Shown here: piece by piece, positions 43,538 to 54,764 of the stretch
Layout of the letters: every line of letters starts with the position of its first letter
Numbering within the stretch: position 1 is the first letter of the stretch
Assembly: GCA_032358165.1 (NCBI GenBank)
Contig: JAALGY010000020.1
Location: forward strand, 1,984,001 to 2,048,000
Direction of reading: 5' to 3'
DNA length: 64,000 bases
Source: Diplosphaera chodatii
Lineage: Eukaryota > Chlorophyta > Trebouxiophyceae > Prasiolales > Stichococcaceae
Made by a program: the position numbers and the translations under genes
Notes under the pieces: model-generated
Database searches by the model: none
Seen by the model: the letters and a program-made list of their open reading frames with translations, nothing else
What the model was told of the DNA's origin: nothing

Positions 43538-46500
43538 TCAAGAGGGGCACAGGTTCTTGAAGGTCGGCGCCGACCCATCGTACTTGCACTGCGGCAGCTG
43601 CACGTGGGTGCCGCTGATGACTCGGGGCCCGGTCGGCGGCCCGCCATCCCGCTTGGGCCGGATGTCCTGCACACGAGGGAGTCACTCTCGTGGCTGGGGT
43701 TCTACATTCGTCCATCGCGACGGACTCAGTGGCAAGACAGAGGAGGATGTGCTGATGAGCTGTGCCCATACCAATCCTGTTCGTGATACCCTCAACAGTT
43801 ACAGCGCAATGCACAACCTCCCAGGATAAAAGCGCCACTATTGCGAGAACCAGTGGAGCAGCCGCGAAGTGCCTCGCTGAGCAATGTCAACCCCAGGCAG
43901 CAGCGCCGGCAGTGCAATGCACGTGGCATCGTGCACAGTGAAATGGCCGGCCAGCGCGGCCCACAGCTTGCCGCCATGCAGACCTGTATGCTGCGGTGCG
44001 AGTCTTGAGAGGCGCTCACCTGGTCGAAGATGGCGAGCGGGATGGCGAGGGTGGCGCAGGCGTTGGGCGCGTCCACGATGCCGGAGAGGCGGCCCTCCGC
44101 CGGGCAGCACGACAGCAGCAGGTACACCTGCGGCGGCCACCGCACCGCGTGAGCCGTGAGCCACCAGCGTTTTTGGTGGCAACGCTGACTTCAATCAACG
44201 CTGACTTCAATCAACGCTCACTTCACAGCCCGCGGCAGGGGCTCGGCAACTGCAGAGGCGTGCATGTGGTCTCCGGGGTGGTGCCAGCTGTGCAGAGGGG
44301 TGTGCAAGCACGTGCTGTCACCTGCTCCTTGCTGTAGCCGAACTTGTGGAGGTAGTCGATGCAGTTGAGCACCTGCGCACGGCGAGGCCAGCTCCAGTGT
44401 GGCATACTGCCAACATTTATGTCCAACGCGAGCCGCAGGACTGCTGCAACATCTCCGCACCAGGATCGACTCGCAGGTGGCGCTGCACGTTTTGACCAGC
44501 ACCAGCATCAGTTCGGGGCCTCACCGCGCGCTTGTAGGCGACTGTCGCGTCCAGGAAGTGCTGCTTGCCCGTCTCGTCAACGGAGATGCCCTGCGCGGGG
44601 AACAGGAAGCTGTTGCTTATCACTACAGCGCCCACTTCCTGAGGTTCTGGGTGCCAGTAGAGCTGCTGCAATGACAAGTGCAGGTATACAGCTGGCTGCT
44701 ATGTGGGTATCTGCATGGATGGAGCACTGCAGACCAGCATCATGCACGCACCTCGAACACAAGCCACTCCGAGAAGCGCGGCTCCAGGGGCCCGATCTCG
44801 AAGATGGGGTTGACATGCAGCTTTGTGGGGCCTGCACGACAGGGCAGCAGCAAAGGATGTGATTTCAACGGCATGCTGACTACAAATGCTGCAGCACCCT
44901 TTGCCTACTCACCCATCGGGGTCAGATATTTCTCCATGCCTCCCCTGATGATCTCGCACCTGCATGGGCAGAGCAGTCGCTTTACTGATTTCGCTATACT
45001 GATTTCGATAGGCACCCAGGATGGGTATCTGGCAATAGTACACGCTGTCAGCCAGAGGCGGGGCTGGAGGCAGCCAGCAGCGCACTTCATGTGGAGGAAG
45101 CCTGACATCTCAATGGCGCCTGCGTCAAGAATGCCAGATCGATCAGGCGCGGGACACCCACAGTCACACACCTCGACCGCCGCAAAGTCTTCGCCATATC
45201 TGCGACAACACACACAGCAGCCCTTGCAGGCTCAGCGAAACACATCAGAGACGGTGAGCGCACCGCAGAAGGACACCTCGCCGTCGCCCTGGCTGAAGTG
45301 CATGTCGCCCACGCTGAGCTTGCCGCCCTCGACGAAGACAGGCAGGTACACCTGTGACCGCGCCATGAGACAGTCACCTGTAATGTCGCCTCATATGCCT
45401 CATGTGCCGGAGTCTTATCGGCAGTCTTATCGACACCAGGCGGCAGGGTCGATGCTGTGCAGGGCAAGCACTGGCAGGGGTGCAGCAGGGCAGCATGGGG
45501 CGTGACGGAAGCAGAGGTGGGAGCCCCACCTTCGAGCCTCTGCTGAGGTTCTTGATGTCGCAGTTGCCTGCACAGCAGCAACACGCATGATGGAACATCT
45601 GCTGCTGCTGGGCAGCTCCTTCACTGCCTACTTCTGGTGTCAATGAAGCTGCCTGCATGGGCAACACGCAACACGCAACACGCACGACCAGAGGCCAGGG
45701 AACAATGTTGCAGCTGGGGGGCACACCTCCGTTCTCGCGGCCGGGCACGGTGCGCGCCGCCTCCCCAGCTATCCTGTCCCACTCGGGCGTGCCCCGCTCC
45801 ACCCCGCCCAGGCAGGCGCTCTGGGGGTCCGGCAGGTTTGCTGCATGTGCACACCACCAGCACCGTCACCATCTTGCTGTGTACTGTGCTTGCAGCGCAG
45901 GCAACGATGCCCGGGCTGTACAGCTACGCGGCGTGGCCTGAACAGCACGCAACACATTCCGGCCCCGCTCAACGAGTGTGATGGCACAGCTGGTGCATTG
46001 CAGTCGCAAGCTGCATGGGAATGGAGCCGAGCTGGGGGTTAGGGTGTTGCAACCACTGAGGTACCTAGCGGCCGGATGTGGAGGCAGCTGCCGAGGGTGA
46101 TTGCGTCCGCGCCGGCATCAACCAGCGCCCCCTCACGCTCGTTCCAGATGGCCAGCAGCTCTGCTGAGGGCGCCGTCCCAATCAGGCCTGCATTTGCTGA
46201 AGTGAGAACTCGTGCTCTGCATGAACATGTGCTACATGATCACTGATAAACCCCGTGGCTGCAGCTGGCTGAGTGTACAGTTCCCAGCAGCAGTGCTTGA
46301 GCAGGCCGTTTTGTGGCAAGCTGGGTTTAGCCAGATCGGGGCACTGCATCCAGGCTCAGATGGGCATCACTGCCACGTGTCCCTGTGGACGCACCTGGGT
46401 GGATGATCCCCGGAAACCGTACGCCTGCAGGTATAGCAGAAGCAAGGCTGAACCCTTGAGGCATTTACCAGCAGAGGCCTGGTGGGCAACTTGCTTTTGT

Positions 46501-47603
46501 GGGTCAGAAGAAGCACAACCCAAAGGGGTTGCACCCCACCTGGTGTGTGGCGGGAGGAGGCAAAGATACCCTCAAAGTGCCAGACTGCCTTGGCAGCACC
46601 AGGGAAGTGCTCGGTCAGAAACCCGCCGCCGTTGTCACGGTCGAAGACGCCCGTGAAGCCCCACTCGTCGCCTGCAAGGACGGGCAACGTGACATGTCCA
46701 GCGCCCTGACAGCACTGCCAATGACCTGCCAGTGCATGTGCATGACAACACCTCATGCTGTCCGTCTGCAGCTGTGAGCACAAGCGTGACTGGTGCCAGA
46801 CATGTGCGCAGGTATGCCGAGCTGCTGTAGGGGTAGTCAGAGAACCCCGTTAAGTATAAGTGATAGAAAGGTTTAACGACCCCTAGCTGCAGACCTGGCA
46901 GCGGCCCGAGGTTGCATAACTCCACTGCCAGCAGGTCGCCGGGCTGCGCCAGCTTCCCCTCAGCGTCCTTTACGTTGATCGGGCCGCTCAGGTAATGCAC
47001 CTGCAGCACGCTTGCAGTGGCTATCGCGGCGTGGTTCCGCCAGGTGGGGGCATGTCCAGCATGCATGGTCAGTTGGTCGGAGCGTATGCGGCGGCTGATG
47101 GGAGCAGATGCATACCGCTTTCAGATCGACGGCCTTGATATCCTCCGCGCTGTCGTCGTCCTTGATCTGGCCGCCAGTCCACTCTATTGTCTGCGTGCGG
47201 CAGACGCGTGAGCGACGCCCAGTGCAGCCTCCGTCGCAAAGTTGGTGACAAGCCTGCTGTGTCCACTGCACTGCCTCATGCCGGTGAACAGCGTGACACC
47301 CCGCACCTCGACATGAAACAGCTCCCCTTCTGATACCTCGCCGATCTGCAGGACGCGTCTCAATGCATCAGAGCCAAGTCGTGCTGGCAAATTGCACTCC
47401 CCATTGCGCCCTCGCTCACCGCCGCAGGGTGCAGACCAGAGGCGCGAGGGGCTTGCCTGCCGTACACTTGACGGCAGCCTGCACTCTCATAGCCTCACCG
47501 CCGGGATGTCAGGGTGCCAGCGATTGTGCGGGACCGGCGTCTGCTCCTCGGCCTTCTTCGTCACATCCACCTTGATCAGCGGTGTGGGTGTGCGCGGCGG
47601 CAT
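43538..47603 (-). CDS. Formamidase / acetamidase family (FmdA_AmdA), plant type
   Basis: Cytosolic amidase expected to hydrolyse formamide to formate and ammonia, a nitrogen-salvage step. Seventeen exons, every junction in phase, 454 residues, matching plant formamidases: 47603-47499, 47345-47307, 47190-47116, 47000-46895, 46671-46540, 46424-46395, 46187-46065, 45840-45727, 45567-45530, 45351-45264, 45119-45086, 44959-44913, 44831-44752, 44590-44525, 44372-44322, 44127-44020, 43666-43538. Motifs in order: VPHNRWHPDIP, EWTGGQIKDDDSAEDIK, YLSGPINV, GDEWGFTGVFDRDNGGGF, GLIGTAPSAELLAIWN, VPGRENGGNCDIKNL, GDMHFSQGDGEVSFCGAIE, GGMEKYLTPMG, YLLLSCCPAEGRLSGIVD, DAPNACATLAIP. The exon at 46424-46395 is only 30 bases. 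The ATG at 47603 heads the first conserved exon. No sign of damage. Confidence 0.96.
44180..44225. repeat. Tandem repeat in a formamidase intron
   Basis: About three tandem copies of a 16-base unit starting caacgctgact, the last with one change. It lies in the intron between 44127 and 44322. Confidence 0.7.
45661..45684. repeat. Short tandem repeat in a formamidase intron
   Basis: Three and a half copies of a GCAACAC-like unit. Confidence 0.6.
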
Positions 47604-48391
47604 TGCTGTGATTCAGAGCGTGCCAAGGTGCGGCCCTGCGGCGTGCATCAGTTATCATCCAGGCCAATCAGATGTCGAGCGGCAGCGACCCAATGCATGC
47701 CCCAGTGATACGTTGAGATGTTAGGGTTTCATCACATGCATGGACGGACCAAAAGCCAAGCAAACGGGCTCTTTCAGGGCACGGTTGTTGCTGACGATAT
47801 AGAAGTATAGAACTATCGACTCCTCGAAAACGTGATGCGAGATCAAAGCATGCGCATCGGCGCTGCACCTGTAAACCGTGTGTGGATCGTCCCACGGGCA
47901 GCACGTCAGCAGCCGCCTGCGCTTGACAGCCAACCAGCGCGCGATGTATCAACAACCTGGAATAATTAGCCTGGATGGATCAACATAGTGAGCTCCTTTG
48001 CAAAACAAGCACGCTGCCACGTACAGAAGGCGTCAGGTCCCCTAAAACTGGCCTGACAGGGGGCCCGACCATATACCCGACCCCGCCTGACATCATCATC
48101 ATCATGTCAAAATCTGGCGGACTAAACGTTCCAAAGCCTTCTTCTGAGTCATACCCTAGCCTGTCAAAGCCCAAAGTCCAACCCTGCCAACCTACCTACA
48201 CGCTGACAACATCAATATGTACGGGCTGAGGTTCGCAATCAGGCAGGCAGAAGCACTACTTAAGCTACCCTGCCCAACTGCTGGGACGAATGTAATGTCA
48301 GAAACAGAGCAGCAAGACTGGGAGGCCCAGACCTTCAACATGGTGCGGTAACTGAACCAATATGCTTCCCTCAGAAGGGAAGCAGGCGGGC
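47604..48391. promoter_or_regulatory. Formamidase promoter and 3' region of the S15 hydrolase gene
   Basis: Both flanking genes run leftward. No coding signal. It holds an ATC microsatellite (five units around 48088-48104) and an inverted repeat (arms gcttccc and gggaagc at about 48364-48384) just after the hydrolase stop. Confidence 0.4.
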
Positions 48392-51300
48392 TCATCCGGG
48401 GTGCGCCTGCCGGAGGTCGACCTCCGGCAGGATGATGCGCGACGGCATGTTGTCACCTGCAATGCAAACCCCGCCATGGTCTGCCTGAGCGCCATGCTGT
48501 CTAAATGCACATGTGTCAACATGGGCCCGCACTGATCCAGGAGCCCTGACAAATCACCCCGAAGGCCGGTGCACCCAGCATGTGACATGCTTGAAATACA
48601 CAGCTTACCAAACATCTCCACATGCGCCTTTTCAATGTTGGGCTTCAATAGCATGGTACTGCTTCAGATGTTGACACAATCTGACCTTAGCCATGACAGC
48701 CCTCACCAGCGTGGATCCACAGGGTGCGATCGCCCTCGTGGTCCACCGTGAAGTGCTTGGAGTCAGCACCCGCAACCGCAACCCGCACGCAGTGTCCCGC
48801 CGCAAAGCCGTACGCCGTTGGCAGCAGCACAAAGCGCACCCTGCAATGTACCACAGCAGCCACGTAAAGGAGGTGCTAGGGGAGTGGCCAAAGCACACAG
48901 GACTGCGCCATGCATGCAGGGGGTGGTTGCCAGAGTCTGGCAGGCAGATACAAGATTTTGAACACTTCTGTCGACGAAGGCATTCTAGAGCTGGTGCATC
49001 AGCAGCAACACGAGTTGCATGACTCACTTTACAGGTTCGCCTGGCGTCAGCGGTTGGAGGTCCTGCCGGCTGAACGTATGAAATGGCATACCTGCAGCAG
49101 CAGTCGCCAAATGTCGTCATCTTAGCTGATGACAACCTCGACCTAATGCAGCTAGCAAATCATCGACGGCCAAACGCGTTTGTCAGCTGCACACGGAGGC
49201 TGATCTGGCAGCAATAAATAGTCGCCATGCACAGTGCTGATTGCGCTTTCCAGAGGTGCAGTCAGTCACCCTCTCTCACGACAGGGCAGCTGGTCAGGCA
49301 TCATGGGAGGCCTGAGGATATGTCACATTCGCCAGCCACTCTCTCACACCCGGTACATGCTGACCTGGAAGGTGGGCTGCAGCCCTGGGGTCGCCAGCGG
49401 GCGGGCTGACGTATGTTCTGCGATGGGATGCCCTGAAGTTGCCCTCCGTAACATAGCGCGCCACATCAGCCGCGGGATCGTAGTCCTCAAGGTACACAAA
49501 GACGTCGGCGTCAGTATCGCTGGACGCCACCCACAGCTCCACCTCTGGCCAGCTGCATAGCAGACCGCAGGATGTCACCTCACAATGGCATAAGAAGGCA
49601 GATGCTGGCCGAACATCACCGAGCTCACTTCATGGCACCATACTCAAATCGATGAGTGACACAGAGTGTTGGATGCTATACAGGACACCCTACAAGTTTG
49701 CCTATCTGGGACTTGCTCACTTCACAGTATGCTGTGCCTCCTCGCCCTAATCACTTTCTGAGAGCAGCGCACCCCACAGTCTGCAGCTCGGCGGCCAGCG
49801 GCTCGCTGGTGAACAGCGCGTGCCCAGCGCTGCGCAGCCGGTGGTACTGGATGGTCGCCGTCGGCTGCGTGATGACATCATAGCGGCTGGTGCCCTGCAC
49901 CCAAGACGACCAGGCATGCGCCGACTCAAGGCCTGGAGATTCAGCAGTATTAGGGAGTCCGAAGCTGCAGATGCAATTCACCGTCCTGCCATGCACCTTG
50001 TGCACCAGAGCCAACCCGCACACAACACTAACTAGAAAGTACGTGCAATGGAAGGCATACCTTCAGGAAGCGGCTTTTGTCCACCGCCACGCTGACTGAT
50101 GCGGCCTCTGCAGCTGCGCCGGCTTGCAGCCGCCCATCCTTGCAAGCCTGTGCCCTCCGGACACCGCGCCCGAGTGTGCGGCGTCTGTGGTCGTGGGTAG
50201 CGCCACGACTGCCTTGCGCCTCGGCTGCTGGCGTGCTGCCGCTAGGGCTGCTGTCAGTGCCGCTGGCGCTGGTGCTGGCTGATGGCGTGTTGAGGTACAG
50301 CACACGCGGCCGCTCTGCGAGATCCTCAGGCGGCCAGGAATTGCTAGATTTCCAGTGCGGCCTGGATCAGTGGCAAAACCAGTCAAAAGATGTGTCACAC
50401 GGAGAGTCAACGTCATTCGCCACTGTCGTCTGACACCTAGTTTCGTCAGTGCAGGCCACGTGGGCACACAGCCTGCTGTCTGGCAATCGGTCCATGCAGA
50501 CCAACATGTTCAGCAAACGTTGGCCACGACAGCTTACCTGCAGCCCATGACAAAGTATCGGACAGATGGGCCCAGCGCCGCCAGCCCCTCTGATTCCTGC
50601 TGCCTCGTGCCTCCCGGCTGCCCTGAGGTGCCGCTGTCCGCTCCAGTGCCTTGCGCACGAGCATGCGCGGTGTGCACATGGCAGTTGGTGCCATTGGCCG
50701 ATGGAGCCGCATGACCATTGCCGTGAGTAGTAATTACATCAGTGTCACCATTTCGGCTGTCGCCGACTGGGCTACTATGCTGTGCGCCAGCCGTGTGGCT
50801 GTGCTGTTTGCAGCCGCTGCTGTAGGCCAGCTTGGCCCCGAAAGCCTCCGCTGACCTGCACCAAGCAAGTGCAAGGGCTGGTGTCTGACGGTTATCTGCT
50901 GCTGATGTAACCCGGAACACAAAGAAGGCAGGCCGCCCCAAGACTAGAAGGAAACATGCGCTCGCTTGTCCTGGCATCGATCAGTGACCTCGTACCTGCC
51001 ATGGGGCCTGTAGCCGCACGCGGCATCGAAGTAGGCGATGGCCTCCAGCGGCTGGGGGAATGCGGAGCGTGTGGCATCGCGCTCCAGCAGCTGGCAGTAC
51101 ATGTTGCCCCCGTGGCCCCATGGCCCGAGCAGCAGCCTCGATCCTGCAGATGGCAGCGGTCGCAGCTCACGGTGCGGAATGTTTCATCGAAGCAGCAGTT
51201 GCTAGGCCAAAAGGGCGATCTGCTGCCATGCGCTGGTTTGATATAATGCGAGTCAGTGCTTAACGTCTCCTGCCATGCACCTGGTGCCTTGGCTGCCGTC

Positions 51301-53490
51301 ATGAACATGGTGATGGCGGGCCCCGCGGTGGAGTCCAGCCACCCTGCGGTGACGCTGAGCGGCACGCCGCTGCTGGCAATGTCGCCCGCGACGCTGCATG
51401 CGCTGATGTCTGTGACCCGCTTCTTGGCGTTGGGTGCTAAATCGTCTGTGCAGCGCACGATTGCTAGATCGACGGCCGCCTGCCATCTGCGGTGCAAGGA
51501 TCCCTCCGACTTGATGCCTGGCTGTGTACTGATTGGCGGCAGCTGGCATTGGCGAGAACATATACTGATCCAGGACTATGCGACTGGTCCTCTCCGCAAC
51601 ATCACTCACGTGTCATGGCCCCGGACAGCTTCGTGCAGCAGCCGCTGCCCAGCATGCCGGGCTGTCCGAGCTGCTGCCTTCTGTTGGTGTGCACCTGCCT
51701 TCTTCGTTGTGCTGCCTGTACCGGTAGTGCTGCTGTCAACGCTGCTTGCCAGGCTGCTGCTGCTGGTGCTGGCACTCCCAGTGCTGCCACCCAATCTGAC
51801 ACCCTCAATGACTGGCTGGCACCCCCTGCAGAAGTTGCAAACACCATGATGCTCGCTAGAGTGCCACCTTCACACATGCAGGTGCACTGATACGATGGCA
51901 GCTTGCATGTGGTGTGCTTCCCTGGCAATCACTAGGGTAAGTAAGAAGCTCAGTGTAGGCTGCCATTGCAGCAAAGGCAGCATGTTACCTGACAATCAGC
52001 GGCAGCAGCCAGCCAGTGGGCTTGGGCAGTCGACTGTGGTCATTGCTGTCAAACGCCAGGCAGTGCTGCGTCCAGGTGGCCGCAAAGCTGTGCAAAGGAA
52101 TGCCCCCTGGCAGTCCAATGTTCTCGTAGATGTCCCAAAATGCATACCTGCAGCTTGGCGCCACGTATAAGCTCTGCGATGTTGTGCCATCCTCACCTGA
52201 GTTTCTCTTGAGAACAGCACTCTTTACGTCAGGTGACAGGTGCCAGGAACTCACTGTGGTACTGCTGCCTTCACTGCTGGATGCTGCTGAGCAACGGTGA
52301 ACAGGGTTGCTGTGCCTGTGTAATGATCGTATGGTTGAGCGCTGATGCACTATATAATCAAAGGCGGAGACACAATACAGTGGACATTTGCACAGCAAGC
52401 ACACCATTGCCTTACTCACCATCATAGCTGACGCCCCAAAGCACACACTGCGATGCATAAAGCATTCCAGTTGACCTCTTTAGACGCAATAGCACAGGCT
52501 AAGGCTGTGTCCATTTGACCAAGCATTGAGGCGAAAGGTTTCCACATGGGTCCCGAGCATCGCGAGGAGCTGAGCAAGCAACCTGCTGGCTGCTCCAGGG
52601 CTGGCTGACGATCCAGTCGATGACCTCTCGCGAGTCAGTTCTCTCCTCCGGCTGCCACGGCGCGCGCCACTGCCCAAAGGAGGCCCCCGTCCCCCGCACA
52701 TCGACCACCGCGACTGCATAGCCCGCTGCCAGGAACCACGACCGCGTCTCCTGCCAGAGAAGGGTGTATGCACGCATCAGCATCTGCAGGCGCATGGTGC
52801 TGAACACGACGCAACTCGTCATGGCAAAATCTATTGTGAGGCAGCTCTCTAGCGCGGCGTAGCACCTGGGACAGCAGGTCCAAGGGCCTGCCCTTGAGGA
52901 GCTTGCGCAGTGGCCACCGTGGCATGGTGCTGCGCTGGTACCTGCGGCGCGCAAAGCGGAGGTTGTCACCAGCCACACATGCAACTGGAAGCATGCAAAT
53001 GACCGCGGCAAGATGATGTGGTGCAGCACAAGATTCTTGATGCTGCATTGTGCAGGGCCATTGCAGGCTACCTGGTCTGTATGAGTACGCACGGCAGGCC
53101 GTGCGTCTCATCGAAGTGGCCGGCTGCTGGCCTCAAGATGTCCACGGCAATGCGCACCCCGTCCCGCATTCGCAGGTAGTGCGCCTGCAAGGAGCAGGTA
53201 CAGCTGACGACCAGCCGACGCGATGCCCAAAAAGGAGCGTCAACGTGGCAATCTAGGCTAAGCCCCTTGGCATGGTGCAGCCATGCATCTGGCTGGCGCA
53301 CCTGTGCTCTGTGGTGATGGGATTGCGCTGCCCACAGACCCACCTCATATTGGCTGTGCGTGTATGCACGCTGCACAAGCTCCGGCGCTCTCTTGACGCG
53401 CCTCGGCATAGCATCGTCCCAGTGCCTGTCGTCCACATCCTCTCCCTTCTGCTCCAGCTGCACCGAGCTGGCTTGGTTGGGCACCGACAT
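48392..53490 (-). CDS. CocE/NonD-type serine hydrolase (peptidase S15 family)
   Basis: Alpha/beta hydrolase of the cocaine-esterase / X-Pro dipeptidyl-peptidase group; likely an esterase or acylase, substrate unknown. The start at 53490 is the first ATG of the open first exon; it leads by a GTGGGT donor into YLRMRDGVRIAVDILRP. Then YAVAVVDVRGTGASFGQW, the nucleophile elbow LWGVSYDG (exon ending near 52420), FWDIYENIGLPGG, the acid in TAGWLDS, and the histidine in LLLGPWGHGG: the whole Ser-Asp-His triad is visible. C-terminal jelly-roll domain: PLAAELQTVGWPEVELWVAS, DADVFVYLEDYDP, FRASHRR, GMPFHTF, TLWIHAGDNMPSRIILPEV. The last five exons keep phase (from 49773; 49552-49365; 49091-49028; 48840-48707; 48456-48392). 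A Ser/Thr/Pro-rich insert near 50300-50100 (NTPSASTSASGTDSSPSGS) is unusual. Middle exon edges are approximate. Confidence 0.85.
48406..48431. repeat. Perfect 26-base palindrome in the last coding exon
   Basis: Arms cctgccggagg and cctccggcagg around a central TCGA; it encodes LPEVDLRQ in the conserved C-terminus of the S15 hydrolase, so protein constraint may partly explain it. Confidence 0.75.
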
Positions 53491-53981
53491 ATTTATTCTT
53501 GACACCTGATAAGTTCACCCTGGTCCAAGCCCACCAATAAGCTATATACGCAATGTGATGTCAGTCCACCAATCCCACGCTGCTAGCACCACAAGCTGTC
53601 GTTGACGTCATGCTGCATGGTCCGACAAGAACTCGCACGACAGGTTTGGCGCGCAGGACATTGTGCTGACATCAACAACGCCTTGGAACACAGAGGCAAG
53701 TGCTTTGTGTGCTTCTGGCAACGTGCTTCCGCGAACAACACCGCCTGCACGGATGTCAAAGAGCCTGATGAGGATGACTCATCTGCTGCAGGGCAGCTGA
53801 ACGCCGTTCAAAACCCTGAGCAAGCCGTCAAGCAACATGCACCCAGCCGAGCCAGGCCTTTCTCGCGGATCCGTCACCGACACAACCCTGCTGCAAGACA
53901 GCTTGGGAAACAGCTTCGTGCTGTTGAGGACCTCGCTGCACCTTTCCTGCCACCGCGAAGCACCCGCCACCAGCAGGCATC
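53491..53981. promoter_or_regulatory. Bidirectional promoter, S15 hydrolase / eS12
   Basis: The two genes start 491 bases apart on opposite strands. The part next to eS12 should be its 5' leader; ribosomal-protein leaders often contain an intron, but I could not place one with confidence. Confidence 0.45.
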
Positions 53982-54464
53982 ATGTCTGACAAGGAGGAGG
54001 AGAAGCCTGTGGCCGACGCCGAGGTCGAGGCCGACGAGGTCGATGATGCGCCTGCCGAGGCCGATGCGGAGGCCGAGCCTGCGCCTGAGGCTCCCAAGGA
54101 GCCGCTCACCATCAATGAGGGCGTGCAGCAAGTGCTGAAGAAGGCGCTGGCGTACGACGGCCTGTCGCGCGGCCTGCACGAGGCGGCGCGCGCCATCGAG
54201 AAGGGCCAGGCCAAGCTGTGCGTGCTGGCGGAGGACTGCAACCAGCCCGACTACAAGAAGCTGATCGAGGCGCTGTGCGCGGAGCACGGCGTGTCGCTGC
54301 TGTCGGTGCCGGAGGCGAAGCAGCTGGGCCAGTGGGCGGGGCTGTGCAAGATCGACGCCGAGGGCGAGGCCCGCAAGGTGGTCGGCTGCTCCGCCTGCGT
54401 GGTCACCGACTTCGGCGAGGACTCGGAGGGCCAGAACGTCATCACTGAGTACCTCAACAAGTAG
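53982..54464 (+). CDS. RPS12: 40S ribosomal protein eS12
   Basis: Small-subunit ribosomal protein of the cytosolic ribosome. One exon, 160 residues, with very strong G/C third-position bias typical of highly expressed algal genes. The core runs from LTINEGVQQVLKKAL through CVLAEDCNQPDYKKL, EALCAEHGVSLL and KVVGCSACVVTDFGEDSE to ITEYLNK at the end. Compared with animal eS12 there is an acidic N-terminal extension of about 35 residues (MSDKEEEKPVADAEVEADEV and on) made of Glu, Asp, Ala and Pro. The start ATG follows GGCATC and is the only one that keeps the acidic leader. Confidence 0.96.
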   Translation: MSDKEEEKPVADAEVEADEVDDAPAEADAEAEPAPEAPKEPLTINEGVQQVLKKALAYDGLSRGLHEAARAIEKGQAKLCVLAEDCNQPDYKKLIEALCAEHGVSLLSVPEAKQLGQWAGLCKIDAEGEARKVVGCSACVVTDFGEDSEGQNVITEYLNK

Positions 54465-54764
54465 GCGGTGATGCATGCGGTGAACCCCAGGGCCGGGACA
54501 GCCTCGGGGAGGATCTTGGTCGTTGCCATGAGCGGCAGGCACCTTGTCTGTGCAGTGGTCAGTGGCTGCATGTCATGTTGTCCGTCATAGGGGCATGTCT
54601 GCTGTGGTGGTGGGCTTCCAGTGTGCACTGCACTTGTGAAAGCGCTGTCAGAGCTACTGTCCATCTGAACATCACCACCTCACCACATGTCATCCAATGT
54701 GTCAGTACCCACAAGCGGACCAGCACGTGCATACCGACATACCGAGAAACCACAGCGCGGCAAT
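54465..54764. other. Convergent 3' regions of eS12 and TrmH-like gene
   Basis: 300 bases with no coding signal between two stops facing each other. Confidence 0.4.

Noticed and set aside
48085..48105. CATCATCAT run as a possible tag or promoter element
   Set aside because: A five-unit microsatellite in intergenic DNA; no further support.
53874..54241. Ser/Ala-rich minus-strand frame suggesting a cell-surface protein
   Set aside because: Antisense of the acidic eS12 leader.
53874..54542. 222-codon minus-strand frame opposite eS12
   Set aside because: Shadow of the eS12 coding sequence.
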